From: Chryseobacterium sp. Tr-659
Lineage (GTDB): Bacteria > Bacteroidota > Bacteroidia > Flavobacteriales > Weeksellaceae
Assembly (NCBI RefSeq): GCF_011752975.1
Contig: NZ_VWWP01000004.1
Location: forward strand, 62,001 to 126,000
DNA length: 64,000 nucleotides
Direction of reading: 5' to 3'
Shown here: piece by piece, positions 17,549 through 24,609 of the stretch
Layout of the letters: each line of letters starts with the position of its first letter
Position numbering within the stretch: the first letter of the stretch is position 1
The notes under the pieces: generated by a model
What the model saw: the letters and a program-made list of their open reading frames with translations, nothing else
The model's database searches: none
What the model was told of the DNA's origin: nothing
Translations under genes and position numbers: made by a program

Positions 17549-18004
17549 TTATAGTTTATTAAGAGATTCCTGAATATTTTCTATGTTTTTGTTTAAGAGT
17601 GCTTTGTAAACTTCTATTCTTTCGTTGTATCCATCGTCTTTACTTTTTTTAAAGTTGTTTAAATCATCTAATAGTTTTAATTCGTCCTGCATTTTTTGGA
17701 CAATTTTTTCGAATCGTATCTTTTTGTATTCATCATTGATGAAAAAATACCGTTTCCGTTCATCCATTTTGTTATGGTCTACGATGAGCTGGGCATTTAA
17801 CAGCAGCGAAATACTGGTGGAAACGGAGCTTTTACTCGCAGAGAGCACTTCAACAAACTCGTCAAAAGTAATTCCTACTTTCTCATAGTCAAAAAGAAGG
17901 TAGGAATAAATTTTTGAAGCTAAAGGAGGTAAGCTGAACACGGTGCCATAAAACTTTACGGCATCTTGAAAAATTTTTTCATCAATTTCTATACTTTGAT
18001 GCAT
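17549..18004 (-). CDS. GbsR/MarR-like regulator of the efflux operon
   Basis: 151 residues, no membrane segment. The N-terminal half is a winged helix of the GbsR/MarR-like group: FYGTVFSLPPLASKIYSYLLF, then ITFDEFVEVLSASKSSVSTSISLLLNAQLI as the recognition helix-turn-helix, and a wing with MDERKRYFFI. The C-terminal half is a coiled coil (KIVQKMQDELKLLDDLNNF). It is the promoter-proximal gene of the four-gene efflux operon, one base from the adaptor, so autoregulated repression of the pump is likely. A promoter and a GTTCAGAAC palindrome lie immediately upstream. Confidence 0.85.
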   Translation of the reverse strand: MHQSIEIDEKIFQDAVKFYGTVFSLPPLASKIYSYLLFDYEKVGITFDEFVEVLSASKSSVSTSISLLLNAQLIVDHNKMDERKRYFFINDEYKKIRFEKIVQKMQDELKLLDDLNNFKKSKDDGYNERIEVYKALLNKNIENIQESLNKL

Positions 18005-18020
18005 AATATAAAAATTTGGA

Positions 18021-18048
18021 CAAAAGTAAAAATTAGTTCAGAACCAAA
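18021..18048 (-). promoter_or_regulatory. Promoter and candidate operator of the efflux operon
   Basis: On the minus strand a -33 TTTG (18045-18048) and a -7 TACTTTTG (18021-18028) are 16 nt apart. Transcription would begin near 18014, about 10 nt before the regulator ATG. The 9-bp palindrome GTTCAGAAC (18036-18044) lies between the two elements, well placed for repression. Confidence 0.65.
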
Positions 18049-18120
18049 CGAACAAACCTGATAGAGTTTATAAATACAGCCCGTTTTAAAAATTCAATGA
18101 AAGTTGATTTAACTTTTGGC

Positions 18121-18633
18121 CTAAATTATAATCTTCTCAAAGGCTTTCCTCAATCCGTCTGCCAAAACCACCTCTCCACAATACGAATAACCTTTGCCTT
18201 CGAGGATCTTCAGCATCGGGATATTATCATAGTTTGTATCTACTTTAACACTCTGAATGTCATGAGATCTTGCAAAATCTTCAATATGATCAAACAGTTT
18301 TTTTGTCATTCCCTGTCCTGCAAATTTTTCATCAATAGCTACTCTGTGAACCACCACGAATTCGCCATTGCTCAGCCACGCTCCTTCTATTTTACTGTAA
18401 GCTGGCTCATCGTTTAGAATCAAAGCTCCATAAACTGCTATTTCTCCTTCTACTGTAAGCACATATCCAAATCCTTTTGCAATATCACTTTCCACTGTTC
18501 CAAGATTGGGATACCCGTTCTGCCACTGGGTACTTCCGTCCTGCTTTCTTCTTTCAATGGATTGCTGGATAATTCCCCAGATAATGTCCCTGTCTTCAAT
18601 TTCCGCTTTTCTTAGTTTGATTTCTGAATTCAT
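18121..18633 (-). CDS. GNAT family N-acetyltransferase
   Basis: 170 residues with a complete GNAT fold: IKLRKAEIEDRDIIWGII at the N-terminus, the core strand GYVLTVEGEIAVYGALIL, VVHRVAIDEKFAGQGMTKKLFDHIEDFA with the acetyl-CoA loop (AGQGMTK), and VDTNYDNIPMLKILEGKGYSYCGEV at the C-terminus. The QDGSTQW motif near residue 35 is shared by a subgroup common in Flavobacteriia and by the pseudogene at 8678-8992. The acceptor is unknown. The gene stands alone on the minus strand, 117 nt upstream of the efflux regulator, with no sign of co-transcription. Confidence 0.85.
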   Translation of the reverse strand: MNSEIKLRKAEIEDRDIIWGIIQQSIERRKQDGSTQWQNGYPNLGTVESDIAKGFGYVLTVEGEIAVYGALILNDEPAYSKIEGAWLSNGEFVVVHRVAIDEKFAGQGMTKKLFDHIEDFARSHDIQSVKVDTNYDNIPMLKILEGKGYSYCGEVVLADGLRKAFEKIII

Positions 18634-18908
18634 GTTGTAAAGTTTGATTAAAAAATATAAAAATTAAAGGATGAAGAATCTGAACTATTTACTTTTTACT
18701 CCTTGAATCAAAGCCTGATTTTTATTTAGCACAAAGAAAATTAATCTAAGCTCTATATATTTCGATAAGCAAAGAATATTGTATCAAATTTAAATTATAA
18801 CCATACAAACTTCTGTTTATTTAACTGTTACGTCTGAAAATAATAGTTCTTCAAGCCATCTTTTAAAAATTTATTTTTTTAATAATTTAATGATTGATTT
18901 AATTAAAA
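18634..18908. other. Intergenic stretch, nothing recognised
   Basis: About 275 AT-rich bases between the GNAT gene and a terminator. No ORF, repeat or RNA gene was seen; the GNAT promoter should lie in its left part. Confidence 0.4.
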
Positions 18909-18940
18909 AACCGAAAATTAATAAAAATTAATTTTCGGTT
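18909..18940 (-). terminator. Strong terminator after the DUF2007 gene
   Basis: A perfect 14-bp stem AACCGAAAATTAAT / ATTAATTTTCGGTT with a four-base loop. On the minus strand it is followed by TTTTAATTAAA. Confidence 0.85.
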
Positions 18941-18972
18941 CGAAGTAGTAAAATTTAAAATTATGAAATTGT

Positions 18973-19203
18973 TTATTGATTTTCACTTTGTTGAAGATAA
19001 GCATCAATAACATCAAATGCTTTCTTTTCATCTTCCAGATCCACCATTACTTTCAGCGAAGTTGCTGTAGGAGTTGTGGTAAATGTAAGATAGTTATTTT
19101 CAACAGTATTTGTAATTTGTGCGTCATCCAATTTAGACTTAACCAACTGAATTTCTGAAGGGTTATCACTTTCATAAACTGATACTCTCGTACTTCTTTC
19201 CAT
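18973..19203 (-). CDS. DUF2007-like small protein
   Basis: 76 residues: STRVSVYESDNPSEIQLVKSKLDDAQITNTVENN is the ferredoxin-like beta-alpha-beta pattern of the DUF2007 (putative signal-transducing) family, ending in KVMVDLEDEKKAFDVIDAYL. These small cytoplasmic proteins resemble PII-like folds; no biochemical role is established. It lies 61 nt downstream of the lysine aminotransferase gene on the same strand and ahead of a strong terminator, so it may be the last gene of the lysine-catabolism transcript, though nothing ties its function to lysine. Confidence 0.75.
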   Translation of the reverse strand: MERSTRVSVYESDNPSEIQLVKSKLDDAQITNTVENNYLTFTTTPTATSLKVMVDLEDEKKAFDVIDAYLQQSENQ

Positions 19204-19264
19204 ATTCTAATTGTTTGAGTATCTAAATATACAATGTTTTTTTGAAAATTACAAATCCCGGGTT

Positions 19265-20590
19265 TTAAATTTTATTAATGTTGTTTTCAATTTTATCCAA
19301 AGCCAGCTGGATTTCTTCTTTCGTAACATTCAGATGAGGTCTGAAACGTAAAGACTGATCTCCACATGGAAGAATGATTAATCCATCATTGAATAATTCA
19401 TTCATCAGGTGGTTTCTTTGTGCTGCAGAAGGTAAATCAATTGCACACATCAGCCCTCTTCCTCTGGCGTTTGAAATCTTTTCAGGATATTTTTCAGCCA
19501 GTGCTTTAAGACTTTCCAGAAGGAAATCTCCAACTACTCTTGCATTCTCAACAAGATTTTCTTTTTCGATCACTTCCATTACCAACTGGAAACGAAGCAT
19601 ATCGATAAAGTTTCCTCCGAATGTAGAGTTGATTCTTGAACTTTCTCTGAAAACGTTGTTCGGAACTTCGTCAAATTTTTCTTTATTCGCTAACACACCG
19701 CATACCTGTGCTTTTTTTCCGAAAGAAATGATATCCGGTTTTGCTGTAAAGTGCTGAAATGCCCACATTTTACCTGTAATCGCAATACCTGTCTGAACTT
19801 CGTCAAAAATAAGTAAGATTTCGTTGTCATCACAGATTCTTCTCAATCCTAATAAAAATTCGTCTCTGAAATGGTTGTCACCACCTTCAGCCTGAATAGG
19901 TTCAATAATGATACAAGCCACTTTATCAGGATGCATTAAGATAGCTTCTTCAATCTGTACTAATGCAAGGTTTTCATTTTTGATGGTTTCTTCCAGGTTT
20001 TGTTCTGTGATCGGGAATGTTAATTTCGGATTTAAAATTCTCGGCCATTTGAACATTGGAAAATACTGATATTTTCTTGGGTCGGATGTATTTGTTAAGC
20101 TTAAAGTATAACCGCTTCTTCCGTGGAAAGCCTGTTTGAAGTGAATACAGATTCCTGCTTCCGTTTCAAGGCCTTTTTCAAAATTTTTGCGGGTTTTCCA
20201 GTCGAAACAAGCTTTCATAGCATTCTCAACGCCTAAAGTTCCGCCTTCGATAAAGAAAGCATATTGTAACTCTTCCGGAATCACTACTCTTTCGAATACT
20301 TCAAGGAAATGAGCATATTCTTCTGAATAGACATCTGCCAGTGTTGGCTTGTTCACCGCCATTTTGCCCAGCCATTCTGATCTTTCCATAAGGTAAGGGT
20401 GATTGTATCCGATGGAAGCGGATGCAAACATGGAGAACATATCCAGATATTCCCTGTCTGTAAGTTTATCATAAAGCCACGAACCATGTGATTTTTCGAT
20501 ATCCATTACGAAATCGAAACCGTCTGCCAGCACATGTTTTCCTACTGTTTCTTTTACTTTATTTGCTTTTATATCTAATGTTTGTTCCAT
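19265..20590 (-). CDS. lat: L-lysine 6-transaminase (class III PLP aminotransferase)
   Basis: 441 residues. It transfers the epsilon-amino group of lysine to 2-oxoglutarate, giving 2-aminoadipate semialdehyde (EC 2.6.1.36). Class III features: FFIEGGTLGVENAMKACFDWK near 120-140, the PLP-binding LIFDEVQTGIAITGKMWAF near 260, and ISFGKKAQVCGVLA with the Schiff-base Lys near 290. The sequence matches the Lat subgroup rather than ornithine or GABA aminotransferases (HVLADGFDFVMDIEKSHGSWLYD, NPYL-type dimer loop GYNHPYL). It lies 112 nt downstream of the aldehyde dehydrogenase that uses its product, with a long inverted repeat in the gap. Confidence 0.9.
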   Translation of the reverse strand: MEQTLDIKANKVKETVGKHVLADGFDFVMDIEKSHGSWLYDKLTDREYLDMFSMFASASIGYNHPYLMERSEWLGKMAVNKPTLADVYSEEYAHFLEVFERVVIPEELQYAFFIEGGTLGVENAMKACFDWKTRKNFEKGLETEAGICIHFKQAFHGRSGYTLSLTNTSDPRKYQYFPMFKWPRILNPKLTFPITEQNLEETIKNENLALVQIEEAILMHPDKVACIIIEPIQAEGGDNHFRDEFLLGLRRICDDNEILLIFDEVQTGIAITGKMWAFQHFTAKPDIISFGKKAQVCGVLANKEKFDEVPNNVFRESSRINSTFGGNFIDMLRFQLVMEVIEKENLVENARVVGDFLLESLKALAEKYPEKISNARGRGLMCAIDLPSAAQRNHLMNELFNDGLIILPCGDQSLRFRPHLNVTKEEIQLALDKIENNINKI

Positions 20591-20617
20591 AATAAATTGT
20601 TGTGTGATTTAATAAGT

Positions 20618-20657
20618 GAATGATCAAATGATCCTGAGTAGAAACATTTGATCATTC
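20618..20657. repeat. Inverted repeat between the dehydrogenase and lysine transaminase genes
   Basis: GAATGATCAAATG (20618-20630) and CATTTGATCATTC (20645-20657) are a perfect 13-bp pair; TTAATAA / TTATTAA extends the symmetry outward. It could act as an mRNA processing or attenuation structure within the lysine unit, or belong to the simple-word palindromes seen elsewhere in the window. Confidence 0.65.
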
Positions 20658-20702
20658 AGGTTATTAAGTTTTATGTTTTTTTGAGTGCTTTAAGTAAAGC
20701 TT

Positions 20703-22253
20703 TTATAAATCGAATTTAATACCTTGTGCTAAAGGAAGTTGAGCAGTATAATTTATAGTATTAGTTTGTCTTCTCATATAGTATTTCCAGGCATCAGATC
20801 CGGATTCTCTTCCACCTCCGGTTTCTTTTTCACCTCCGAAAGCACCTCCAATTTCAGCTCCTGAAGTACCGATATTTACGTTAGCAATACCACAGTCTGA
20901 ACCTGCATGAGAAAGGAACAATTCTGCTTCTCTTAAATTCTGGGTCATAATCGCAGAAGATAATCCTTGCGGAACATCATTCTGAATAGCAATAGCATCT
21001 TCTAATGTTTTGTACTTGATCAGATATAAGATAGGTGCAAAAGTTTCATGTTGAACAATCTCGTAAGAATTTTTCACTTCGGCAACACATGGCTTCACAT
21101 AACAGCCGGATTCATATTCTTTACCTGATAAAACACCTCCTTCAACAACGAATTTACCTCCTTCTTTTTTGCATTTTTTAATTGCTTCTTCGTATTGGTT
21201 TACAGCATCTGTATCAATTAACGGCCCTACATGGTTTTTCTCATCCAATGGATTTCCGATTTTCAATTGACCGTAAGCTTTTGCCAGTCTTGTTTTTACT
21301 TCATCATAAACGCTTTCATGAATGATCAGTCTTCTTGTAGAGGTACATCTTTGACCTGCAGTTCCTACCGCTCCGAATACCGCTCCGATAATAGACATAT
21401 CAATGTCAGCTTCTTTTGTGATGATGATTGCATTATTTCCTCCCAGCTCAAGAATAGATTTTCCGAATCTTTCTGCCACTTTTGAAGAAACCATTCTTCC
21501 TACTCTTGTAGATCCGGTGAAAGATACTAATGCAACTCTTTTATCATCCACCAGTTTCTGTCCGATTTCATGGTCTGATACCAGTACACTTGAAACTCCC
21601 TCAGGAAGGTTGTTCTCCTTTAAGACTTCAGTCATGATATTCTGACATGCGATGGCACAAAGTGGTGTTTTTTCAGATGGCTTCCAGATGGTAACGTTAC
21701 CACAGATCCAGGCCAATGCTGTATTCCATGACCATACGGCTACCGGGAAGTTGAATGCTGTAATGATTCCTACTACGCCAAGCGGATGATATTGTTCGTA
21801 CATTCTGTGGCCAGGCCTTTCTGAATGCATTGTATATCCCTGAAGCTGTCTGGAAAGTCCTACAGCGAAATCACAGATATCGATCATTTCCTGAACTTCT
21901 CCTAATCCTTCCTGCAAAGATTTACCCATTTCATAAGAAACAAGTTTTCCAAGATCTTCTTTATATTCTCTCAATTTTAATCCAAGCTGTCTTACGATCT
22001 CTCCTCTTTTGGGAGCCGGGATCAGCCTGAATTCCTGAAATGCCTTTTGAGCAGTTTCAATTACTTTGTCATAATCACTTTCTCCGGAAGTCTTTACTTT
22101 AGCAATAAGCTTACCGTCCACAGGAGAGATGCTTTCAATCGTCTTTCCTGAAGCGAAAAACTTTCCGCCCACTGAAGTCCCTTTGTTCTCTTCTTTAATA
22201 CCAAGGTTTTTGAGTGTTTTTTCGATTCCGAAATCCTTTACTTTTTTTGACAT
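20703..22253 (-). CDS. amaB: L-aminoadipate-semialdehyde dehydrogenase (ALDH7/antiquitin type)
   Basis: 516 residues. It oxidises 2-aminoadipate 6-semialdehyde to 2-aminoadipate with NAD(P)+. ALDH landmarks: GIITAFNFPVAVWSWN near 155-170, NVTIWKPSEKTPL, SFTGSTRVGR (cofactor Gly-motif), SILELGGNNAIII with the general-base Glu near 267, and GQRCTSTRRLIIHE with the catalytic Cys near 301. The TAGQRCTSTRR form and length point to the ALDH7 (antiquitin) group. It is the upstream gene of the lysine-degradation unit with lat; together they convert lysine to aminoadipate. A good minus-strand promoter lies 24 nt upstream. Confidence 0.9.
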   Translation of the reverse strand: MSKKVKDFGIEKTLKNLGIKEENKGTSVGGKFFASGKTIESISPVDGKLIAKVKTSGESDYDKVIETAQKAFQEFRLIPAPKRGEIVRQLGLKLREYKEDLGKLVSYEMGKSLQEGLGEVQEMIDICDFAVGLSRQLQGYTMHSERPGHRMYEQYHPLGVVGIITAFNFPVAVWSWNTALAWICGNVTIWKPSEKTPLCAIACQNIMTEVLKENNLPEGVSSVLVSDHEIGQKLVDDKRVALVSFTGSTRVGRMVSSKVAERFGKSILELGGNNAIIITKEADIDMSIIGAVFGAVGTAGQRCTSTRRLIIHESVYDEVKTRLAKAYGQLKIGNPLDEKNHVGPLIDTDAVNQYEEAIKKCKKEGGKFVVEGGVLSGKEYESGCYVKPCVAEVKNSYEIVQHETFAPILYLIKYKTLEDAIAIQNDVPQGLSSAIMTQNLREAELFLSHAGSDCGIANVNIGTSGAEIGGAFGGEKETGGGRESGSDAWKYYMRRQTNTINYTAQLPLAQGIKFDL

Positions 22254-22276
22254 AAAATCTTACTTTTCGTTCTCTC

Positions 22277-22306
22277 TAAAGATAAAAATATTATGTGAAC
22301 CTCAAA
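22277..22306 (-). promoter_or_regulatory. Promoter of the lysine-catabolism unit
   Basis: On the minus strand a -33 TTTG (22303-22306) and a -7 TATCTTTA (22277-22284, one mismatch to TAnnTTTG) are 18 nt apart, giving a start near 22270, about 17 nt before the dehydrogenase ATG. Confidence 0.6.
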
Positions 22307-22331
22307 ACTTTAATTTTTAATACGCTTTTTA

Positions 22332-22362
22332 TTTGGACTAATTATAAACATGCTTATCTTTG
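22332..22362 (+). promoter_or_regulatory. Promoter of the 49-aa membrane protein
   Basis: A -33 TTTGG starting at 22332 and a -7 TATCTTTG (22355-22362) are 18 nt apart, a close match to the Bacteroidota consensus. The start would be near 22369, 20 nt before the ATG. It is divergent from the lysine promoter. Confidence 0.75.
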
Positions 22363-22388
22363 TAACGTAATCTTTTTGATAATCACCA

Positions 22389-22538
22389 ATGGAAAATTCA
22401 CAAGAAAACAACTCAAAGTTTAAGAAGTGGTTCAAGCGTGTAGGATGGGCAGGGCTTGCGTTCTTTACCATTAAAGGCTTGGTTTGGCTCGTTATATTCT
22501 ACTTTGGAGCAGATACCCTTCAGAGTTGTATTAAATAA
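22389..22538 (+). CDS. Small single-pass membrane protein (49 aa)
   Basis: 49 residues beginning MENSQENNSKFKKWFKRVGW and continuing with one hydrophobic segment (AGLAFFTIKGLVWLVIFYFG, residues about 21-40), then ADTLQSCIK. The basic FKKWFKR before the helix predicts the N-terminus inside. It is too short for most automatic calls but has a consensus promoter 26 nt upstream and a perfect terminator 2 nt downstream, so it is an independent, real gene. The family is not one I recognise. It could be a small regulator of a membrane enzyme; nothing in the context says which. Confidence 0.75.
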   Translation: MENSQENNSKFKKWFKRVGWAGLAFFTIKGLVWLVIFYFGADTLQSCIK

Positions 22539-22540
22539 AA

Positions 22541-22571
22541 AAGCAGAGAAGTTTTTCTCTGCTTTCTTTTT
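22541..22571 (+). terminator. Terminator of the 49-aa gene
   Basis: A perfect 10-bp stem AAGCAGAGAA / TTCTCTGCTT with a GTTT loop, followed by TCTTTTTG. Confidence 0.9.
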
Positions 22572-22727
22572 GTAGTAAGGTTAATTGAATTGTTATTCTT
22601 TTAATGAAAAGTTCAAAAACCGGATCTTTTTTGCGTTTTCTGTAATTCAAATCGGAGATAAAATTGAGAATTTCAAATTATAATCTCCCTGAAAATATCT
22701 TTTATCTCTCAGGAATTACCTTTTACA

Positions 22728-22916
22728 TCAGTCTTTTTTCTTTCTCCCTGAATTCACCAGGCTTTGATGCAGCAGATATTCGATCTGGCCATTCACACTT
22801 CTGAACTCATCACCTGCCCACTTCTCTATTAATTTATAAGTAGACTCGTCTATTCTTATGACAAAAGATTTTTTGCCTTTATTTTCTGAGGAGTTCTGAG
22901 TTTTTTCTGATTTCAT
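22728..22916 (-). CDS. Arc-like ribbon-helix-helix DNA-binding protein
   Basis: 62 residues from ATG 22916. An upstream in-frame Met at 22961 would add 15 residues (MSHKIFRQSCKRNLE) with no pattern, so I chose the shorter form. The KKSFVIRIDESTYKLIEKW segment is the ribbon plus first helix of Arc/MetJ-type repressors, followed by DEFRSVNGQIEYLLHQSL as the second helix, where SVNGQIEYLL is the typical dimer helix. It would bind DNA as a dimer. It follows the SPFH gene on the same strand (gap 78 nt from 22995, or 33 nt with the longer start), a pairing that may reflect joint regulation. Confidence 0.75.
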   Translation of the reverse strand: MKSEKTQNSSENKGKKSFVIRIDESTYKLIEKWAGDEFRSVNGQIEYLLHQSLVNSGRKKKD

Positions 22917-22994
22917 TTCTAAATTTCTCTTACATGATTGTCTGAATATTTTATGGCTCAACCACCATATAAATTCATGATTAATTCTTCACTA

Positions 22995-23861
22995 TTAATT
23001 GTAAAGTGTTCCGGCATTTAATATAGGGGTTGCTGCTTTTTCACCGCAAAGAACCACCATTAAATTACTCACCATTGCTGCTTTTCTTTCATCATCAAGC
23101 TCAACGATATTCTCTGCAGAAAGCTTCTTCAAGGCAAGATCTACCATTCCCACTGCTCCTTCCACAATTTTAGTTCTTGCCGCAACAATAGCCGTAGCCT
23201 GCTGTCTCTGAAGCATGGCTCCTGCAATTTCTGAAGCATAAGCCAGGTGCGTAATTCTTGCTTCCTGAATGGTGATTCCTGCGGGTGCCAGTCTTTCCAG
23301 TAACTCCTGCTCCAGGATTTTGTTCACCTGATCACCACCGTCTCTCAGCGTAATGTCTGCATGCTCATCTTCAAGGTTATCATAAGGAAAACTTACAGCA
23401 AGGTGTCTTACAGCTGCTTCACTCTGCATTCTTACATAATCCGTGTACCTTTCTACTTCATAAGCAGCTTTGTAGGTGTCTCCTACTTTCCATACAATTA
23501 CGGCTGCAATTTCAATAGGATTCCCCATTTTATCATTTACTTTCAAAGTCTGCCCCTGAAGGTTTTCGGAACGAAGACTGATTCTCTGTGATGAATACAA
23601 AGGATTGATAAAAAATAATCCGTTTTCCTTTACTGTTCCTACATACTTTCCAAAGAAGTTCAATACTCTTGAATGGTTCGGCTGGATGATCATGAGACCT
23701 TTCAAGAAAAAGCATGAAATCAGAAAGCAAAGCATAGCGATCACAACAAATGTAATACTCTGATCAACTCCACTGATGAAAAAGTATACGGCAGCAACAA
23801 ACAAAGCCAGACAAATGACTAATGTAAGATAACCTGACATAGGTTTTAATGTTTTTTCCAT
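22995..23861 (-). CDS. SPFH domain protein (stomatin/prohibitin family)
   Basis: 288 residues. Two hydrophobic segments at about 11-30 and 36-56 precede the SPFH domain, which begins LMIIQPNHSRVLNFFGKYVGTVKENGLFFINPLY and continues VIVWKVGDTYKAAYEVERYTDYVRMQSEAAVR. The C-terminal part is the helical flotillin-like coil (GITIQEARITHLAYASEIAGAML, QATAIVAARTKIVEGAVGMV). SPFH proteins form ring or cage assemblies at membrane microdomains and often guard proteases. It sits directly upstream of an RHH protein, without a NfeD partner gene. Its exact role is unknown. Confidence 0.88.
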   Translation of the reverse strand: MEKTLKPMSGYLTLVICLALFVAAVYFFISGVDQSITFVVIAMLCFLISCFFLKGLMIIQPNHSRVLNFFGKYVGTVKENGLFFINPLYSSQRISLRSENLQGQTLKVNDKMGNPIEIAAVIVWKVGDTYKAAYEVERYTDYVRMQSEAAVRHLAVSFPYDNLEDEHADITLRDGGDQVNKILEQELLERLAPAGITIQEARITHLAYASEIAGAMLQRQQATAIVAARTKIVEGAVGMVDLALKKLSAENIVELDDERKAAMVSNLMVVLCGEKAATPILNAGTLYN

Positions 23862-24057
23862 GATTGAATTTTTAATTTGATATTATTTTGATATCATAAA
23901 GTTAGCAGTAAATTTTGGATTTTGAATGAAAAATTTTATTTTTTTAATGAGAACGGGATTCGGAATACATGGTATCAGGTCTCTGATTACATTTAGAGAT
24001 CAAAAAAATATAAACGCAATGTCCGTTAAGACTTTTGTACATTATAAATAATAAGTC

Positions 24058-24494
24058 TGTTTAAACTTTTTTACTAAACCAGAAAAGGCACAAAAGCATT
24101 TTAAAAACTTAAGCTATTTAAGCTATATGCTTTGTGTATAAGAAGTACACTAAAGTCTTGTTGAAAATCAAAGATTTTCATCTTATGTGAACTTAAGTGT
24201 GTGTTAAAAATTATTAACGCAAAGTTTATGGATAATTACCCTTTATTGTAAGGGAGCAAAATGATGTGACTTTGTCGCTGATGAAGCGGTATGCTTATAC
24301 CCAAGCTTCGACTAATCAACGAAGTTGATTCTATTCGTTGCTCACTTACAATCAACCGTTTTAAAATTGAAAACGTTGCGTTAGGAAAACAGTTTGTTTG
24401 TACAATCTTAGAGATCGTTTAAATTGTATTTCAATTTTTTTATACACTTGGAACCTGTTTAAACTTATTTAGAAAATAAAAGTTTAAACAGGTT
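24058..24494. repeat. Non-coding repeat-rich element bounded by CTGTTTAAACTT inverted repeats
   Basis: There is no gene from 23862 to 24609. CTGTTTAAACTT at 24058-24069 recurs inside a perfect 15-bp inverted pair AACCTGTTTAAACTT (24452-24466) / AAGTTTAAACAGGTT (24480-24494). Inside, ATTGTAAGGGAGCAA (24245-24259) pairs with TTGCTCACTTACAAT (24338-24352) at 14 of 15, and AATCAAC-GAA-GTTGATT (24314-24330) forms an inner hairpin. The left part contains AAAGGCACAA, shared with the spacer at 52142-52332. It may be a non-autonomous mobile repeat or a structured RNA. Confidence 0.5.
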
Positions 24495-24558
24495 TAATAA
24501 AAAAGAAACTCCCAAAGCATTTCATTATATTGTATAAAATGATCGTTTTTAAAATAAA

Positions 24559-24587
24559 AAAATCCCAGAGTTTACTTCTGGGATTTT
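24559..24587 (-). terminator. Terminator of the cytochrome c assembly gene
   Basis: An 11-bp stem AAAATCCCAGA / TCTGGGATTTT with a 7-nt loop, 23 nt beyond the minus-strand stop at 24610, followed on that strand by TTTATTTT. Confidence 0.85.
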
Positions 24588-24609
24588 GAGTCATATATGT
24601 TGTAAAGGA

